The notes under the pieces are model-generated. The model worked only from the letters and a program-made list of their open reading frames with translations. It was not told the DNA's origin and did not search any database. The translations under genes and the position numbers were made by a program. Of a stretch of 64,000 nt of DNA, positions 8,935 through 17,032 are shown in pieces (the first letter of the stretch is position 1; each line of letters begins with the position of its first letter). Source of the DNA: Mitsuaria sp. 7 (lineage in GTDB: Bacteria > Pseudomonadota > Gammaproteobacteria > Burkholderiales > Burkholderiaceae_C); NCBI RefSeq assembly GCF_001653795.1, contig NZ_CP011514.1, forward strand, positions 2,932,279 to 2,996,278, given 5' to 3'.

Positions 8935-9261
8935 TCAGAACGGGAACTTCATGCCCGGGGGCATGGGCATGCCGGCGCTCAGCTTGGCCATCTTCTCGGA
9001 GCTGACCTGTTCGGCGCGGCGCACGGCGTCGTTGAACGCGGCGGCCACGAGGTCCTCCAGCATGTCCTTGTCATCGGCCAGCAGGCTGGGGTCGATGGCG
9101 ACACGCTTGACGTCGTGCTTGCAGGTCATCGTGACCTTCACCAGGCCGGCGCCGGACTGGCCTTCGACCTCGATGTTGCCGAGCTCGTCCTGCGCCTTCT
9201 TCAGGTTGTCCTGCATCGCCTGCGCCTGCTTCATCAGGCCTGCGAGTTGACCCTTCATCAT
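8935..9261 (-). CDS. ybaB: Nucleoid-associated protein YbaB/EbfC
   Basis: 108 residues. It begins [17 protein letters not shown], the amphipathic helix of the YbaB/EbfC family, and contains the [15 protein letters not shown] strand. It is a small dimeric DNA-binding protein, encoded here between dnaX and recR as in most bacteria. ATG at 9258 is an equally good start one codon later. The C-terminus is Met/Pro-rich, as is usual. Confidence 0.96.
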   Translation of the reverse strand: MMKGQLAGLMKQAQAMQDNLKKAQDELGNIEVEGQSGAGLVKVTMTCKHDVKRVAIDPSLLADDKDMLEDLVAAAFNDAVRRAEQVSSEKMAKLSAGMPMPPGMKFPF

Positions 9262-9432
9262 GATCGTGATTCCTTGTTCAGAGATTCAATGGGCCGGTGG
9301 AGGGCCGACCCGGTGATGACCCGGAGGTCGATGCGATGGACAGATTGTCGCCCACGGCGCGCCCCTGCGCTGACGACGCCGTCCTGTCAGCCCGCCAGAC
9401 GTTCGGGCGGCCGGACGAGCGGACGTCCAGGC

Positions 9433-9464
9433 GGTCGGACGGTCGGACGGTCGGGCGGTCAGAC
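9433..9464. repeat. 8-bp GGTCGGAC tandem repeats at the dnaX stop codon
   Basis: Four adjacent 8-bp units (GGTCGGAC twice, then GGTCGGGC and GGTCAGAC), with related GCGGACG motifs just to the left. The last unit overlaps the dnaX stop codon. The array lies in the 197-bp dnaX-ybaB gap and looks like slippage-generated low-complexity DNA. Confidence 0.6.
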
Positions 9465-11687
9465 GGGCTTGATCGAGCCGGGCAGGATCCGCGCCGTCTT
9501 GAACTGCGCGAGCAGCTGCTGGACTTCCGGATCTTCCAGGATGATGGATTCGGCCAGGCGTTGACGGGCGCGCGTCGACTGCGTGTCGCGCAGCGCGGGC
9601 GAATCGGAGGCGCGACCCGCCTCGATGTCGACCCGCACCGACTTGCCGGCGAAGGTGGCCAGCACCGACTGGAGCTTCTCCAGCAGACCGGGCTGGCGCA
9701 GCGATTCACGCTCGACGCGGAAGCGCCAGCGTTGCGGCTCGGCGCTCTCGTCGATCTCCAGGCATTCGGCCTGCAGCGCCAGCTCGCGCGCCAGCGCGTT
9801 CAGACCCAGTTGAGGGACGATCGCGTACCAGCGCTCGCCCAGCGGCGTCGGCACGAGATCGACTTCTTCAATCGCGGTCGAGACATAGATGCCGCCGCCA
9901 CCGCCGCTGCCGGACTCGGCGGACGCCGGGCTCGGATCGTCCATGTCGGGCATCGACAGGCCGACCGAGGCTTCCTCGTCGGTCGGCGGCGGCACGTCCA
10001 TCCAGGGCGGCGGGCCGTTGTCGTCGTGCGGCGGGGACAGGTCCTCGGGCTCCTCGGCGTCGGACTCGACCTTCACCGCAGGCGGCGGTCCCGCACGCGG
10101 GCGCAGACGTTCGCTGAAGCGGGTCGCGGGCGCACCCGCCTGCGCGGCGCGCAGCGGGCCGGACGGGGCACGCGGCGCTGGCGCCTCCACCGGCGCAGGC
10201 GCGGCGCGGGGCGGCTCAGCAGCCACGACGGGCGCAGGTGCTGGCGCAAGAGCCGGCGCTGATGCCCGTATCGGCACTGGCTCAGGCTCAGGTTCCGCTT
10301 CAACAGCGGCTTCGACGATCGCCGGCGGCACCTTGGCCGGCGCCACTTCGGGCGCTGCGACTACCGGCGCCGCTACAGGCGCTTGCGCAGGCTCTGGTTC
10401 GGGTTCAGGCGCGGCCGCCTCGGCGACACGCGGCACGGCGGGCGCCGGAGCGGGCGCGGCCGGCATCGGCACAGGCGCTTGTGCCGCAGACGCGGGCTGC
10501 GGACGAGTCACCGGCGCGGCACTCACCGCAGGCGCCGGGGCCGGGCGCGCGGCGCCTTCCGGCACCGACGGCTGACGTGCGCCCGGCCCGTTCGGCCGGA
10601 ACGCCATCATGCGCAGCAGGACCATCGTCAGGCCGGCGTATTCATCCGGCGCCAGCGGCAGTTCCTGCCGTCCGTGCAGCGCCATGCTGTACATCAGCTG
10701 GACCTCGTCCGCCGGCAACTGGCTCGCCAGCGGCAGCAGTTCGGCCAGATCGGGATCGCCCGCGTCGAGCGCGCCCGGCGCCGCCTGCGCGACCGCCAGA
10801 TGCTGCAGCGACACCGCCAGGTCTTCCAGCGTGCCGCCCGCCGACAGGCCCATGTCGCGCAGCCGGTCCGAGGCACCGACCAGCGAGGCGCCGTCGCCCG
10901 CGATCAGCGCGTTCAGGATGCCCAGCACATGGCCGCGATCGACGCTGCCCAGCATCTGGCGCACGCCGGCTTCCTTCAGCTCGCCCGAGCCGAAGGCGAT
11001 CGCCTGGTCGGTCAGCGACAGCGCGTCGCGCATGGAGCCCCGCGCCGCGCGCGCCAGCAGACGCAGCGCGCCGGGCTCGTTCGGGACGCTCTCGTTGGAG
11101 AGCACGCGCGTCAGGTGTTCCAGCACCGTCTGCGGCGCCATCGGCCGCAGGTTGAACTGCAGGCAGCGCGACAGCACCGTCACCGGCACCTTCTGCGGAT
11201 CGGTGGTGGCCAGCACGAACTTCAGGTACTCGGGCGGCTCCTCCAGCGTCTTCAGCATCGCGTTGAAGGCGGTGTTCGAGAGCATGTGCACTTCGTCGAT
11301 CATGTAGACCTTGAAGCGCCCGATGACCGGCTTGTAGACGGCCTGGTCCAGCAGCTGGGAGATCTCCTCCACGCCGCGGTTGGAGGCGGCGTCCAGCTCG
11401 ACGTAGTCGACGAAGCGGCCGGCGTCGATGTCGCGGCAGGCGTCGCAGACGTTGCACGGCTGGGCGGTGATGCCGCCGGTGCCGTCCGGGCCGACGCAGT
11501 TCAGCGACTTGGCCAGGATGCGCGACACCGAGGTCTTGCCGACACCGCGGGTGCCGGTGAACAGGTAGGCGTGGTGCAGGCGCTGCTGCGTCAGCGCGTT
11601 GGCCAGGGCCTGGACGACGTGTTCCTGACCCATCAGCTCCTCGAACGTGCGGGAGCGGTACTTGCGTGCGAGGACCTGGTAGCTCAT
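9459..11687 (-). CDS. dnaX: DNA polymerase III subunits gamma/tau
   Basis: 742 residues from the ATG at 11687; upstream in-frame sequence lacks family similarity. The N-terminal AAA+ clamp-loader ATPase has Walker A GTRGVGKTS, a zinc-binding CNVCDAC cluster, Walker B VYMIDEVHML and sensor 1 LATTDPQKVP. A long Ala/Pro/Glu-rich linker (roughly residues 370-560) leads to the tau C-terminal domain that binds DnaB and the alpha subunit. I did not see an A AAA AAG slippery site, so a separate short gamma product is not supported by inspection. Confidence 0.97.
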   Translation of the reverse strand: MSYQVLARKYRSRTFEELMGQEHVVQALANALTQQRLHHAYLFTGTRGVGKTSVSRILAKSLNCVGPDGTGGITAQPCNVCDACRDIDAGRFVDYVELDAASNRGVEEISQLLDQAVYKPVIGRFKVYMIDEVHMLSNTAFNAMLKTLEEPPEYLKFVLATTDPQKVPVTVLSRCLQFNLRPMAPQTVLEHLTRVLSNESVPNEPGALRLLARAARGSMRDALSLTDQAIAFGSGELKEAGVRQMLGSVDRGHVLGILNALIAGDGASLVGASDRLRDMGLSAGGTLEDLAVSLQHLAVAQAAPGALDAGDPDLAELLPLASQLPADEVQLMYSMALHGRQELPLAPDEYAGLTMVLLRMMAFRPNGPGARQPSVPEGAARPAPAPAVSAAPVTRPQPASAAQAPVPMPAAPAPAPAVPRVAEAAAPEPEPEPAQAPVAAPVVAAPEVAPAKVPPAIVEAAVEAEPEPEPVPIRASAPALAPAPAPVVAAEPPRAAPAPVEAPAPRAPSGPLRAAQAGAPATRFSERLRPRAGPPPAVKVESDAEEPEDLSPPHDDNGPPPWMDVPPPTDEEASVGLSMPDMDDPSPASAESGSGGGGGIYVSTAIEEVDLVPTPLGERWYAIVPQLGLNALARELALQAECLEIDESAEPQRWRFRVERESLRQPGLLEKLQSVLATFAGKSVRVDIEAGRASDSPALRDTQSTRARQRLAESIILEDPEVQQLLAQFKTARILPGSIKPV

Positions 11688-11806
11688 GGCGAGGCATTCT
11701 ACGGGGGCGGTCTCCTCCGACCGGACGGCCCGAGGGCGAGGCACGTCCGGGTTTGTCAGGAGAGTCCTTCCGGGAGTCAGTCAGCGCTGACGGATAATCC
11801 GCGCCC

Positions 11807-12931
11807 ATGAGCACCCCGCACGACCCCTCCTCCGGCACGCTGAGCTACGAACAGGCCGGCGTCAACTACGACCTGATCGACCCGCTGAAGATCAGCGCCC
11901 AGCGCGCCGCGGCCGCGACCGCCGGCCACCTGAGCGCCCATGGCTTCACCGAAGTGAAGGCCTCGCGCGGCGAGTCGGCGTACGTCGTCGACGTGGGTCC
12001 GTTCTACATCGCGTCCATCGTCGAGTGCCTGGGCACGAAGACGCTGGTGGCCGACGAGATGGCCACGCTGACCGGCAAGAGCTACTACGACGGCATCGCG
12101 CAGGACACGATCGCGATGGCGGTGAACGACCTGATCACCGTCGGCGCGACGCCGCTGGTGGTGCAGGCCTACTGGGCCGCGGGCGGCTCGGACTGGTTCG
12201 GCGACGCGCAGCGCGCGCAGTCGCTGGTGGCGGGCTGGAAGAAGGCCTGCGACGTCTGCCAGGTCGCCTGGGGCGGCGGCGAGACGCCGGCGCTGGCGGG
12301 CATCGTCGAGGGCGGCCGCATCGACCTGGCGGCGTCCTGCACCGGCCTGATCAATCCGAAGGAACGTCTGTCGGTCGGCGACAAGCTGGGCGCGGGCGAC
12401 GCGATCGTGCTGCTGGCCTCGTCCGGCATCCACGCCAACGGCCTGAGCCTGGCGCGCAAGCTGACGGAGCGTCTGCCTCAGGGCTACCTGACCGAAGTGC
12501 AACCGGGCCTGACCTACGGCGACGCGCTGCTGGCGCCGACGGCGCTGTACTCGCCGGTGACCGAGGCGCTGTACAAGGCCGGCATCACGCCGCACTACTG
12601 CGCCAACATCACGGGCCACGGCTGGCGCAAGCTGCTGCGGCACCCGGGCAAGTTCACGTACCGCATCCACACGGTGCCGCCGGTGACGCCGGTGCTGAAG
12701 TTCATCCAGGACCACGCGCAGCAGGACGACCGCGAGGCCTATTCGACGCTGAACATGGGCGCGGGTTTCGCGATCTTCGTGAAGGCGGACCAGGCGGCCA
12801 AGGTGGTGGAGATCGCCAAGGCCTGCGGCATCGATGCGTGGGACGCGGGCCGCGTCGAGGACGGCGAGAAGCAGCTGCTGATCGAGCCGTTGGACATCCG
12901 TTTCGGGGATGACGATCTGCAGCTGCGCTGA
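11807..12931 (+). CDS. PurM-family protein (AIR synthase-like)
   Basis: 374 residues with the PurM/AIR-synthase layout: YEQAGVNYDLID near the start, GGGETPALAG in the middle, and SSGIHANGLSLARK, which parallels the SSGPHSNGYSLVRK motif of PurM. The ATP-site region differs from E. coli PurM (VECLGTKTLV in place of SGTDGVGTKL). It may be a divergent phosphoribosylformylglycinamidine cyclo-ligase or a paralogue with another role. It is divergent from dnaX, with a 119-bp promoter region between them. Confidence 0.75.
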   Translation: MSTPHDPSSGTLSYEQAGVNYDLIDPLKISAQRAAAATAGHLSAHGFTEVKASRGESAYVVDVGPFYIASIVECLGTKTLVADEMATLTGKSYYDGIAQDTIAMAVNDLITVGATPLVVQAYWAAGGSDWFGDAQRAQSLVAGWKKACDVCQVAWGGGETPALAGIVEGGRIDLAASCTGLINPKERLSVGDKLGAGDAIVLLASSGIHANGLSLARKLTERLPQGYLTEVQPGLTYGDALLAPTALYSPVTEALYKAGITPHYCANITGHGWRKLLRHPGKFTYRIHTVPPVTPVLKFIQDHAQQDDREAYSTLNMGAGFAIFVKADQAAKVVEIAKACGIDAWDAGRVEDGEKQLLIEPLDIRFGDDDLQLR

Positions 12932-12953
12932 GCGGGGTCAGGTCTGAAGGAAT

Positions 12954-12975
12954 GAAGGGCGCTGCGGCGCCCTTC
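12954..12975. terminator. Stem-loop terminator after the PurM-family gene
   Basis: A 9-bp GC-rich stem (12954-12962 with 12967-12975) and TGCG loop, followed by GTTGTTT. It lies 23 bp after the PurM-family stop codon. The T-tract is weak. Confidence 0.6.
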
Positions 12976-12990
12976 GTTGTTTCCGAGGCT

Positions 12991-13203
12991 TCAACTCGTC
13001 ACGACATCTGTGGAAACCAGTGCCCGATAGTTGGCGCGTCCCTCAATCACCTTCAACGCCATACGAAGGCGGCGGGAGATCGCCATGGCCTGCAGACACC
13101 TTGCCGGGGTCACGCGGATGCGCGTCTCGTAATCCGCCCGATTCCTTTCGTCTCGCAGCGTCCAAAGATCATCGGCGATGTCTTTCTCGCCGAGTGCATC
13201 ACT
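12991..13203 (-). pseudogene. Remnant of a HEPN-like protein C-terminus
   Basis: About 70 residues in one frame ending at 12991 with no start codon of their own, directly after the stop of the gene at 13199-13726. The segment LWTLRDERNRADYETRIRV closely resembles the conserved RxxRNxADYE signature of HEPN-domain toxins and nucleotide-binding partners. The upstream part of this frame is only the shadow of the neighbouring gene. I read it as a decayed or rearranged fragment, but fusion by frameshifting with the upstream gene cannot be excluded. Confidence 0.4.
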
Positions 13204-13726
13204 CCTTATCCGATACGTGCCGGTCCTCGAATGCACACCATTCCATCGACACGCCGACGCGGCAGAACAGATGATCAAGCGCGGGAACCGCATTGCGCGC
13301 TCGCTTGAAGCCCAACATCCGGCCGTCGTCCTCGTCCGCATCGTTCCGATCAAACCCCCAGGCGGTAAACCATGGATAACGGTCTTGCGTATCGATGTCG
13401 TGATGGATCTGGACACTGATCTGGCGATCTCCGACGTACTGGAGCAACAGCTCCAGATACAGATTCAGATCCTCGCGAGTCACGTCGGGATACTTCCCGC
13501 AGTGCCATGCAAGGATGTCCTCAAAGTCCTCCGTGCCGCGCAGGGCCTCGAGGTTGTACGGCCACTCGTTCGGCGAACACGGACTTACCCAGGGCAAGAA
13601 CTGGTACGGCGCCTGACCCTTGCTGTAGACCCAAACCCCTTTTTGCTCCGGCCACGAAGTACCCACCTCGGTCGCCACAGTCGCCCTGGGTGGCTTCACT
13701 TCTTCAAACTCGACTCGATTCAACAT
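13199..13726 (-). CDS. Hypothetical protein
   Basis: 175 residues from the ATG at 13726, with AAAGG upstream. It is acidic and rich in Trp, Tyr and Asp, with no signal peptide or membrane segment. Segments such as EDILAWHCGKYPDVTREDLNLYLELLLQ suggest a soluble alpha/beta protein. I do not recognise the family. It stops where the HEPN-like remnant begins in another frame. GC content and style differ from the flanking housekeeping genes, suggesting acquisition. Confidence 0.6.
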   Translation of the reverse strand: MLNRVEFEEVKPPRATVATEVGTSWPEQKGVWVYSKGQAPYQFLPWVSPCSPNEWPYNLEALRGTEDFEDILAWHCGKYPDVTREDLNLYLELLLQYVGDRQISVQIHHDIDTQDRYPWFTAWGFDRNDADEDDGRMLGFKRARNAVPALDHLFCRVGVSMEWCAFEDRHVSDKE

Positions 13727-13946
13727 CGTCACTGCCTTTCGACCACCGACCCACGTCGATGCAATGCGCTCATTTTCGAAATCGGAACGCGTTCTGCCAT
13801 GACTCAAACTTGTGGGCGGCGGGGGATGTGAAGGGGGCCCTCTTCCGAGGGGAATCGAGGGGAATCGGGGTGATCGCCCGGAGCCCTGCCCCGCCTCGCG
13901 TTCCCCAGGTTGACATCCCTCCGCCGGGTGACGAAGCTCCCCGGTC

Positions 13947-14324
13947 ATGGACTGGTTCTACGGCCCGATGGTCAAGATGCATGCGCTGCTGGCGTGGTGC
14001 AGCATCGGGCTGTTCCTGGTCCGCGGGCTTGCGCATCAGTTCGGCGCCGCGTGGGTGACGGACGAGCGGCTGCGCACGCTGGTGTTCAGCAGCCACGTGC
14101 TGATCGTCGTGTCCGGCCTCAGCCTGTGGGGAGCGTTGCACCTCGACCCGCGCTACGAGACCTGGATGACGGCGAAATTCATCGCGCTGGGAATCTACTT
14201 CGCGACCGGACACTGGGCCTTCGGACGCGGGGAGTTCCGACTCCTCGGCTACGTGCTCGCGCTCTTGGCGCTGGCGTATGTGATGGCGGTGTCGATGACG
14301 CGTCAGGTCTTGCTCGGACTCTGA
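13947..14324 (+). CDS. SirB-family inner-membrane protein
   Basis: 125 residues with four hydrophobic helices. The opening WFYGPMVKMHALLAWCSIGLFLVRG and WMTAKFIALGIYFATGHWAF segment match the SirB2/invasion-regulator-like membrane family. The molecular function of that family is not known. It stands alone, 78 bp before the methyltransferase gene. Confidence 0.8.
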   Translation: MDWFYGPMVKMHALLAWCSIGLFLVRGLAHQFGAAWVTDERLRTLVFSSHVLIVVSGLSLWGALHLDPRYETWMTAKFIALGIYFATGHWAFGRGEFRLLGYVLALLALAYVMAVSMTRQVLLGL

Positions 14325-14402
14325 TGAACGGACGCCGACGCGCGATCGAGCCGATGACGCGGGCTTGACGCCTCCTCGGCCGGCCCGGCGTAGGATCGTC
14401 CG

Positions 14403-15188
14403 ATGCCTGCGAACACCCCCATCCACGACGCCGCCCAGCGCGGCTACACGAGCGCCTCCGACAACTACCAGCGCGGCCGCCCCGAGTACCCCGACGCCCT
14501 CACCGGCTGGCTGGGCGAGGCGCTCGGCGTCCGGGCGGGTGCGCGGGTCGTCGATCTCGGCGCGGGCACCGGCAAGTTCACGAAACTGCTGGCGCGTACC
14601 GGCGCGACGGTGACGGCGGTGGAGCCGGTCGATGCGATGCGCGCGCGACTGTCGGAAAGCCTGCCGGACGTGCGCGCGCTCGCGGGCACCGCGGAGGCGA
14701 TCCCGCTGGCCGACGGCGACGCCGACGTGCTCGTCTGCGCGCAGGCCTTCCACTGGTTCGCGAACGCGCAGGCGCTGCGCGAGATGCACCGCGTGCTGCG
14801 CGCGGGCGGGCGGCTGGGTCTGATCTGGAACGTCCGCGACGAATCGCGCGACTGGGTCGCCGAGATCACCGACATCGTCACCCCCTACGAGGGCGATGCG
14901 CCGCGCTTCTACAAAGGCACGTGGAAGCAGCCTTTCGAGGGACAGACGCTCTTCGGTCCGCTGCAGCGGACGGTGTTCCCGCACAGCCACGTGGGATCGT
15001 TCGAGCAGGTGGTGCTCGACCGCATCCTGTCGGTGAGCTTCATCGCGTCGCTGCCGGAGTCGGAACAAGCCGTCGTCGCGGATCGGCTGCGCGCCTTGAA
15101 GGACCGCTACGCGGAGCTGCGCGAGCCGACGATCGCCTTCCCCTACGCCACCGAGGCGTGGCTCGCGGAGCGGCTCGTCACGGCGTGA
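14403..15188 (+). CDS. Class I SAM-dependent methyltransferase
   Basis: 261 residues. SAM-binding motif I is VVDLGAGTGKFTKLL, motif II is VTAVEPVDAMRARL, and motif III is ADVLVCAQAFHWF; the HWF pattern is typical of the SmtA/trans-aconitate-like branch. The substrate is unknown. The last 11 bp overlap the 3' end of the opposing alpha/beta hydrolase gene. Confidence 0.88.
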   Translation: MPANTPIHDAAQRGYTSASDNYQRGRPEYPDALTGWLGEALGVRAGARVVDLGAGTGKFTKLLARTGATVTAVEPVDAMRARLSESLPDVRALAGTAEAIPLADGDADVLVCAQAFHWFANAQALREMHRVLRAGGRLGLIWNVRDESRDWVAEITDIVTPYEGDAPRFYKGTWKQPFEGQTLFGPLQRTVFPHSHVGSFEQVVLDRILSVSFIASLPESEQAVVADRLRALKDRYAELREPTIAFPYATEAWLAERLVTA

Positions 15189-16083
15189 ACGCGGCCGCGA
15201 GGTCGGGGACGCACGTCGGCCTGTCCAGGCGACTCGCGAAGAAGGCGGAGACCCGCCTCGCGTAGTCCTCCGGCGCGAAGTCGAACAGGTCCACATGGGC
15301 GGCGCCCGGGACCATCCACAGCGACTTGGGTTCGGCCGCGGCGGCGAAGAGCCGCTGCGTTTCCGCGGCGCTGGTATGGCGGTCGCTGCTGCCCGAGATC
15401 ACCAGCAGCGGCGCATGCAGTTCGGCCATGTGATCGATGGGGCGCAACTGCTGCGCGGTGATGTCGAGCTGGAGCGGCAACTGCGACAGCAGCAGCGGCG
15501 ACAGGCCGCCGGCCCACTCGCCGAGATGCAGCTTGAGGCGGTCGGAGACGGCGTCCTCGATCGTCGGGTACATCGACTCCAGCACCACGGCGTCGATCCG
15601 GGGCAGGCCGCGTGCGAGCACGGTCGACGCGGCGCCCAGCGAGACGCCGATGACGGCGCGCCGCTCGCAGGGCGCCTCCTTGGCGAGGAACTCGAGCGCG
15701 GCGACGACGGCCTCGGACTCACGCCATCCGAAGGTGATGGCGGTGCCGCCGCTCTCCCCGTGGCCGGGCAGATCGATCAGCAGCGCGCCGCGTCCCTGAC
15801 GATGCAGCAGTTGCGCGCGATGCAGCATCTGGCGGCGGTCGCCGCGCACGCCATGCAGCAGCAGGACGGTGCCGAGGCCGGGACGGCCGGGGCTCCACCA
15901 GCCCGACACGAGCACGTCGGAGGAAGTGACCAGCTGGATCTGTCGCGCCTGCAACGCAGGCGGCGGCGCGCCGATCGCGCGGAAGGCCGGCGCCGCGAGT
16001 TCGCGGCCCGCGGACCAGAGCGCCCCGGCACCGAGGACGGCGAGCGCAGCGATCACCAGGAGGATCCGCGCCAACCGCCTCAT
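15178..16083 (-). CDS. Alpha/beta hydrolase with N-terminal membrane anchor or signal
   Basis: 301 residues from the ATG at 16083. An N-terminal hydrophobic stretch (ARILLVIAALAVLGAGALW) indicates membrane anchoring or export. The fold shows LLLHGVRGDRRQM, the nucleophile elbow IGVSLGAAS (Ser) and the C-terminal PGAAHVDLF (His); DLPGHGESGG is typical of esterase/lysophospholipase-like members. The substrate is not predictable. Confidence 0.85.
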   Translation of the reverse strand: MRRLARILLVIAALAVLGAGALWSAGRELAAPAFRAIGAPPPALQARQIQLVTSSDVLVSGWWSPGRPGLGTVLLLHGVRGDRRQMLHRAQLLHRQGRGALLIDLPGHGESGGTAITFGWRESEAVVAALEFLAKEAPCERRAVIGVSLGAASTVLARGLPRIDAVVLESMYPTIEDAVSDRLKLHLGEWAGGLSPLLLSQLPLQLDITAQQLRPIDHMAELHAPLLVISGSSDRHTSAAETQRLFAAAAEPKSLWMVPGAAHVDLFDFAPEDYARRVSAFFASRLDRPTCVPDLAAAFTP

Positions 16084-16093
16084 CGTGATCCGA

Positions 16094-16525
16094 TCAGGCC
16101 AGCTTCCAGCCGGCCAGCCAGAGCTGTTGGACAGCCGCGGCGTGCAACTCGCGGCGCAGGGCGGCGGGCCTTTCGCCGGGGCGGGCGACGCGCGGCGAGC
16201 TGAGCCACTGCGGGCCGACATCACGCGAATAGCGGGCGCGTCCATGGCGATCGGCACGCAGCAGCGCGAGGCGCCAGGCGGCGTTCAGTCGATGGGACTG
16301 GCCATCGTCGGCGAGCGGGCCGATCCAGTCGTCCGCCTGGAGGCGGAACGCGGCCTTGAGCAGCGCAAGGTCGGACGGGAAGCGGGAGAACTCGGCGACC
16401 GGTTCGCCCCAGGGGTCGCGCAGGGTGCGCGGGGGCTGGACGGGCGAAGTGTTGGTCGTGGTGGTGGTGCGAGCGGCGCGGCGGCGCGACAGCAGCGAGT
16501 CGAACTGGGCCAGACGAGCGGACAT
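16094..16525 (-). CDS. Hypothetical protein
   Basis: 143 residues, Arg/Ala/Leu-rich, with an RRRAARTTTTTNTS run near the N-terminus and no signal peptide or clear domain. It lies 10 bp upstream of the membrane-anchored hydrolase on the same strand, so the two are likely an operon. The coding pattern fits its neighbours. I do not recognise it. The 291 bp between its start and ffs hold the ffs promoter and no gene that I can see. Confidence 0.55.
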   Translation of the reverse strand: MSARLAQFDSLLSRRRAARTTTTTNTSPVQPPRTLRDPWGEPVAEFSRFPSDLALLKAAFRLQADDWIGPLADDGQSHRLNAAWRLALLRADRHGRARYSRDVGPQWLSSPRVARPGERPAALRRELHAAAVQQLWLAGWKLA

Positions 16526-16803
16526 GAAAAAACTCCGAGCCCACAGAGATCACCGGCGTTTGCCGGCCCGGGGGCAGTCGGAGCCGCAACGCTTTAGCCG
16601 CATTTGTTGATCGCCCGCAAGTAGTTGGTAAATCGGCGATGGCACTGGAGGGCTGGCGCCCACGAGATCCGGAACGGATTTAACCACAGGCGCCGGGCTT
16701 GAGTCGACGGCGGGCCGGCGTTGTTCGCACGCGGGTCGCACGGCCAAGCGCACGAGGAGGCGCGGTCGAAGGCGGCTCGGTCGGAGCCCCTCGAAAGCTC
16801 GGA

Positions 16804-16809
16804 TAGAAT
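16804..16809 (+). promoter_or_regulatory. Candidate -10 box of ffs
   Basis: TAGAAT lies about 8 bases upstream of the inferred SRP RNA 5' end; the matching -35 region is weak. Positioned by homology to the RNA fold rather than by a mapped transcript. Confidence 0.4.
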
Positions 16810-16816
16810 GCGAAGT

Positions 16817-16917
16817 GACGGGCCTCCTCGCATGGAAGCGCGGCCAACCGGGTCAGATGGGGAACCAAGCAGCCCTAACCGTTGTGACCAGTGCCGAGGG
16901 TAAGGCTCGTCAACCTC
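16817..16917 (+). ncRNA. ffs: Signal recognition particle RNA (small 4.5S type)
   Basis: About 100 nt. The apical SRP motif is visible: GTCAGATGGGGAACCAAGCAGCC, i.e. a GGGA tetraloop flanked by the asymmetric internal loop bound by Ffh. The 5' arm GACGGGCC pairs with GGCTCGTC near the 3' end, and CCTCG pairs with CGAGG. The RNA directs Ffh/FtsY co-translational targeting. Everything from 16844 rightwards belongs to the duplicated attachment-site segment, so the 3' three quarters of this copy came with, or were rebuilt by, the integrated island. No intrinsic terminator follows. Confidence 0.9.
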
Positions 16918-16919
16918 AT
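16844..16919 (+). repeat. attL: 76-bp direct repeat within ffs
   Basis: Identical base for base to 32077-32152. Identity starts at CCAACCGGG and ends at CAACCTCAT. It spans the SRP RNA apical loop and 3' arm, so crossover anywhere in it preserves a complete ffs on the left side. Confidence 0.92.
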
Positions 16920-16979
16920 CTAACAAAAGGCTTAAGAATCAAGCATTTAGCGTCGCGATGACGTCGGATGCGGGCCTTT

Positions 16980-16999
16980 TGTATCACTTGCTGTGTCAC
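16980..16999 (+). repeat. Candidate integrase arm-type site, left
   Basis: TGTATCACTTGCTGTGTCAC, itself two GTRTCAC heptamers 12 bp apart, 60 bp inside attL. It matches 18 of 20 bases of a segment 73 bp inside attR, in the same orientation. Confidence 0.5.
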
Positions 17000-17032
17000 T
17001 TCTGGGTCTCAGGTCTTCACCTGGAGATCCCG

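Noticed and set aside
9459..11687. Programmed frameshift giving a separate gamma subunit from dnaX
   Set aside because: No A AAA AAG-type slippery heptamer seen near the expected site; a long uninterrupted tau frame is present.
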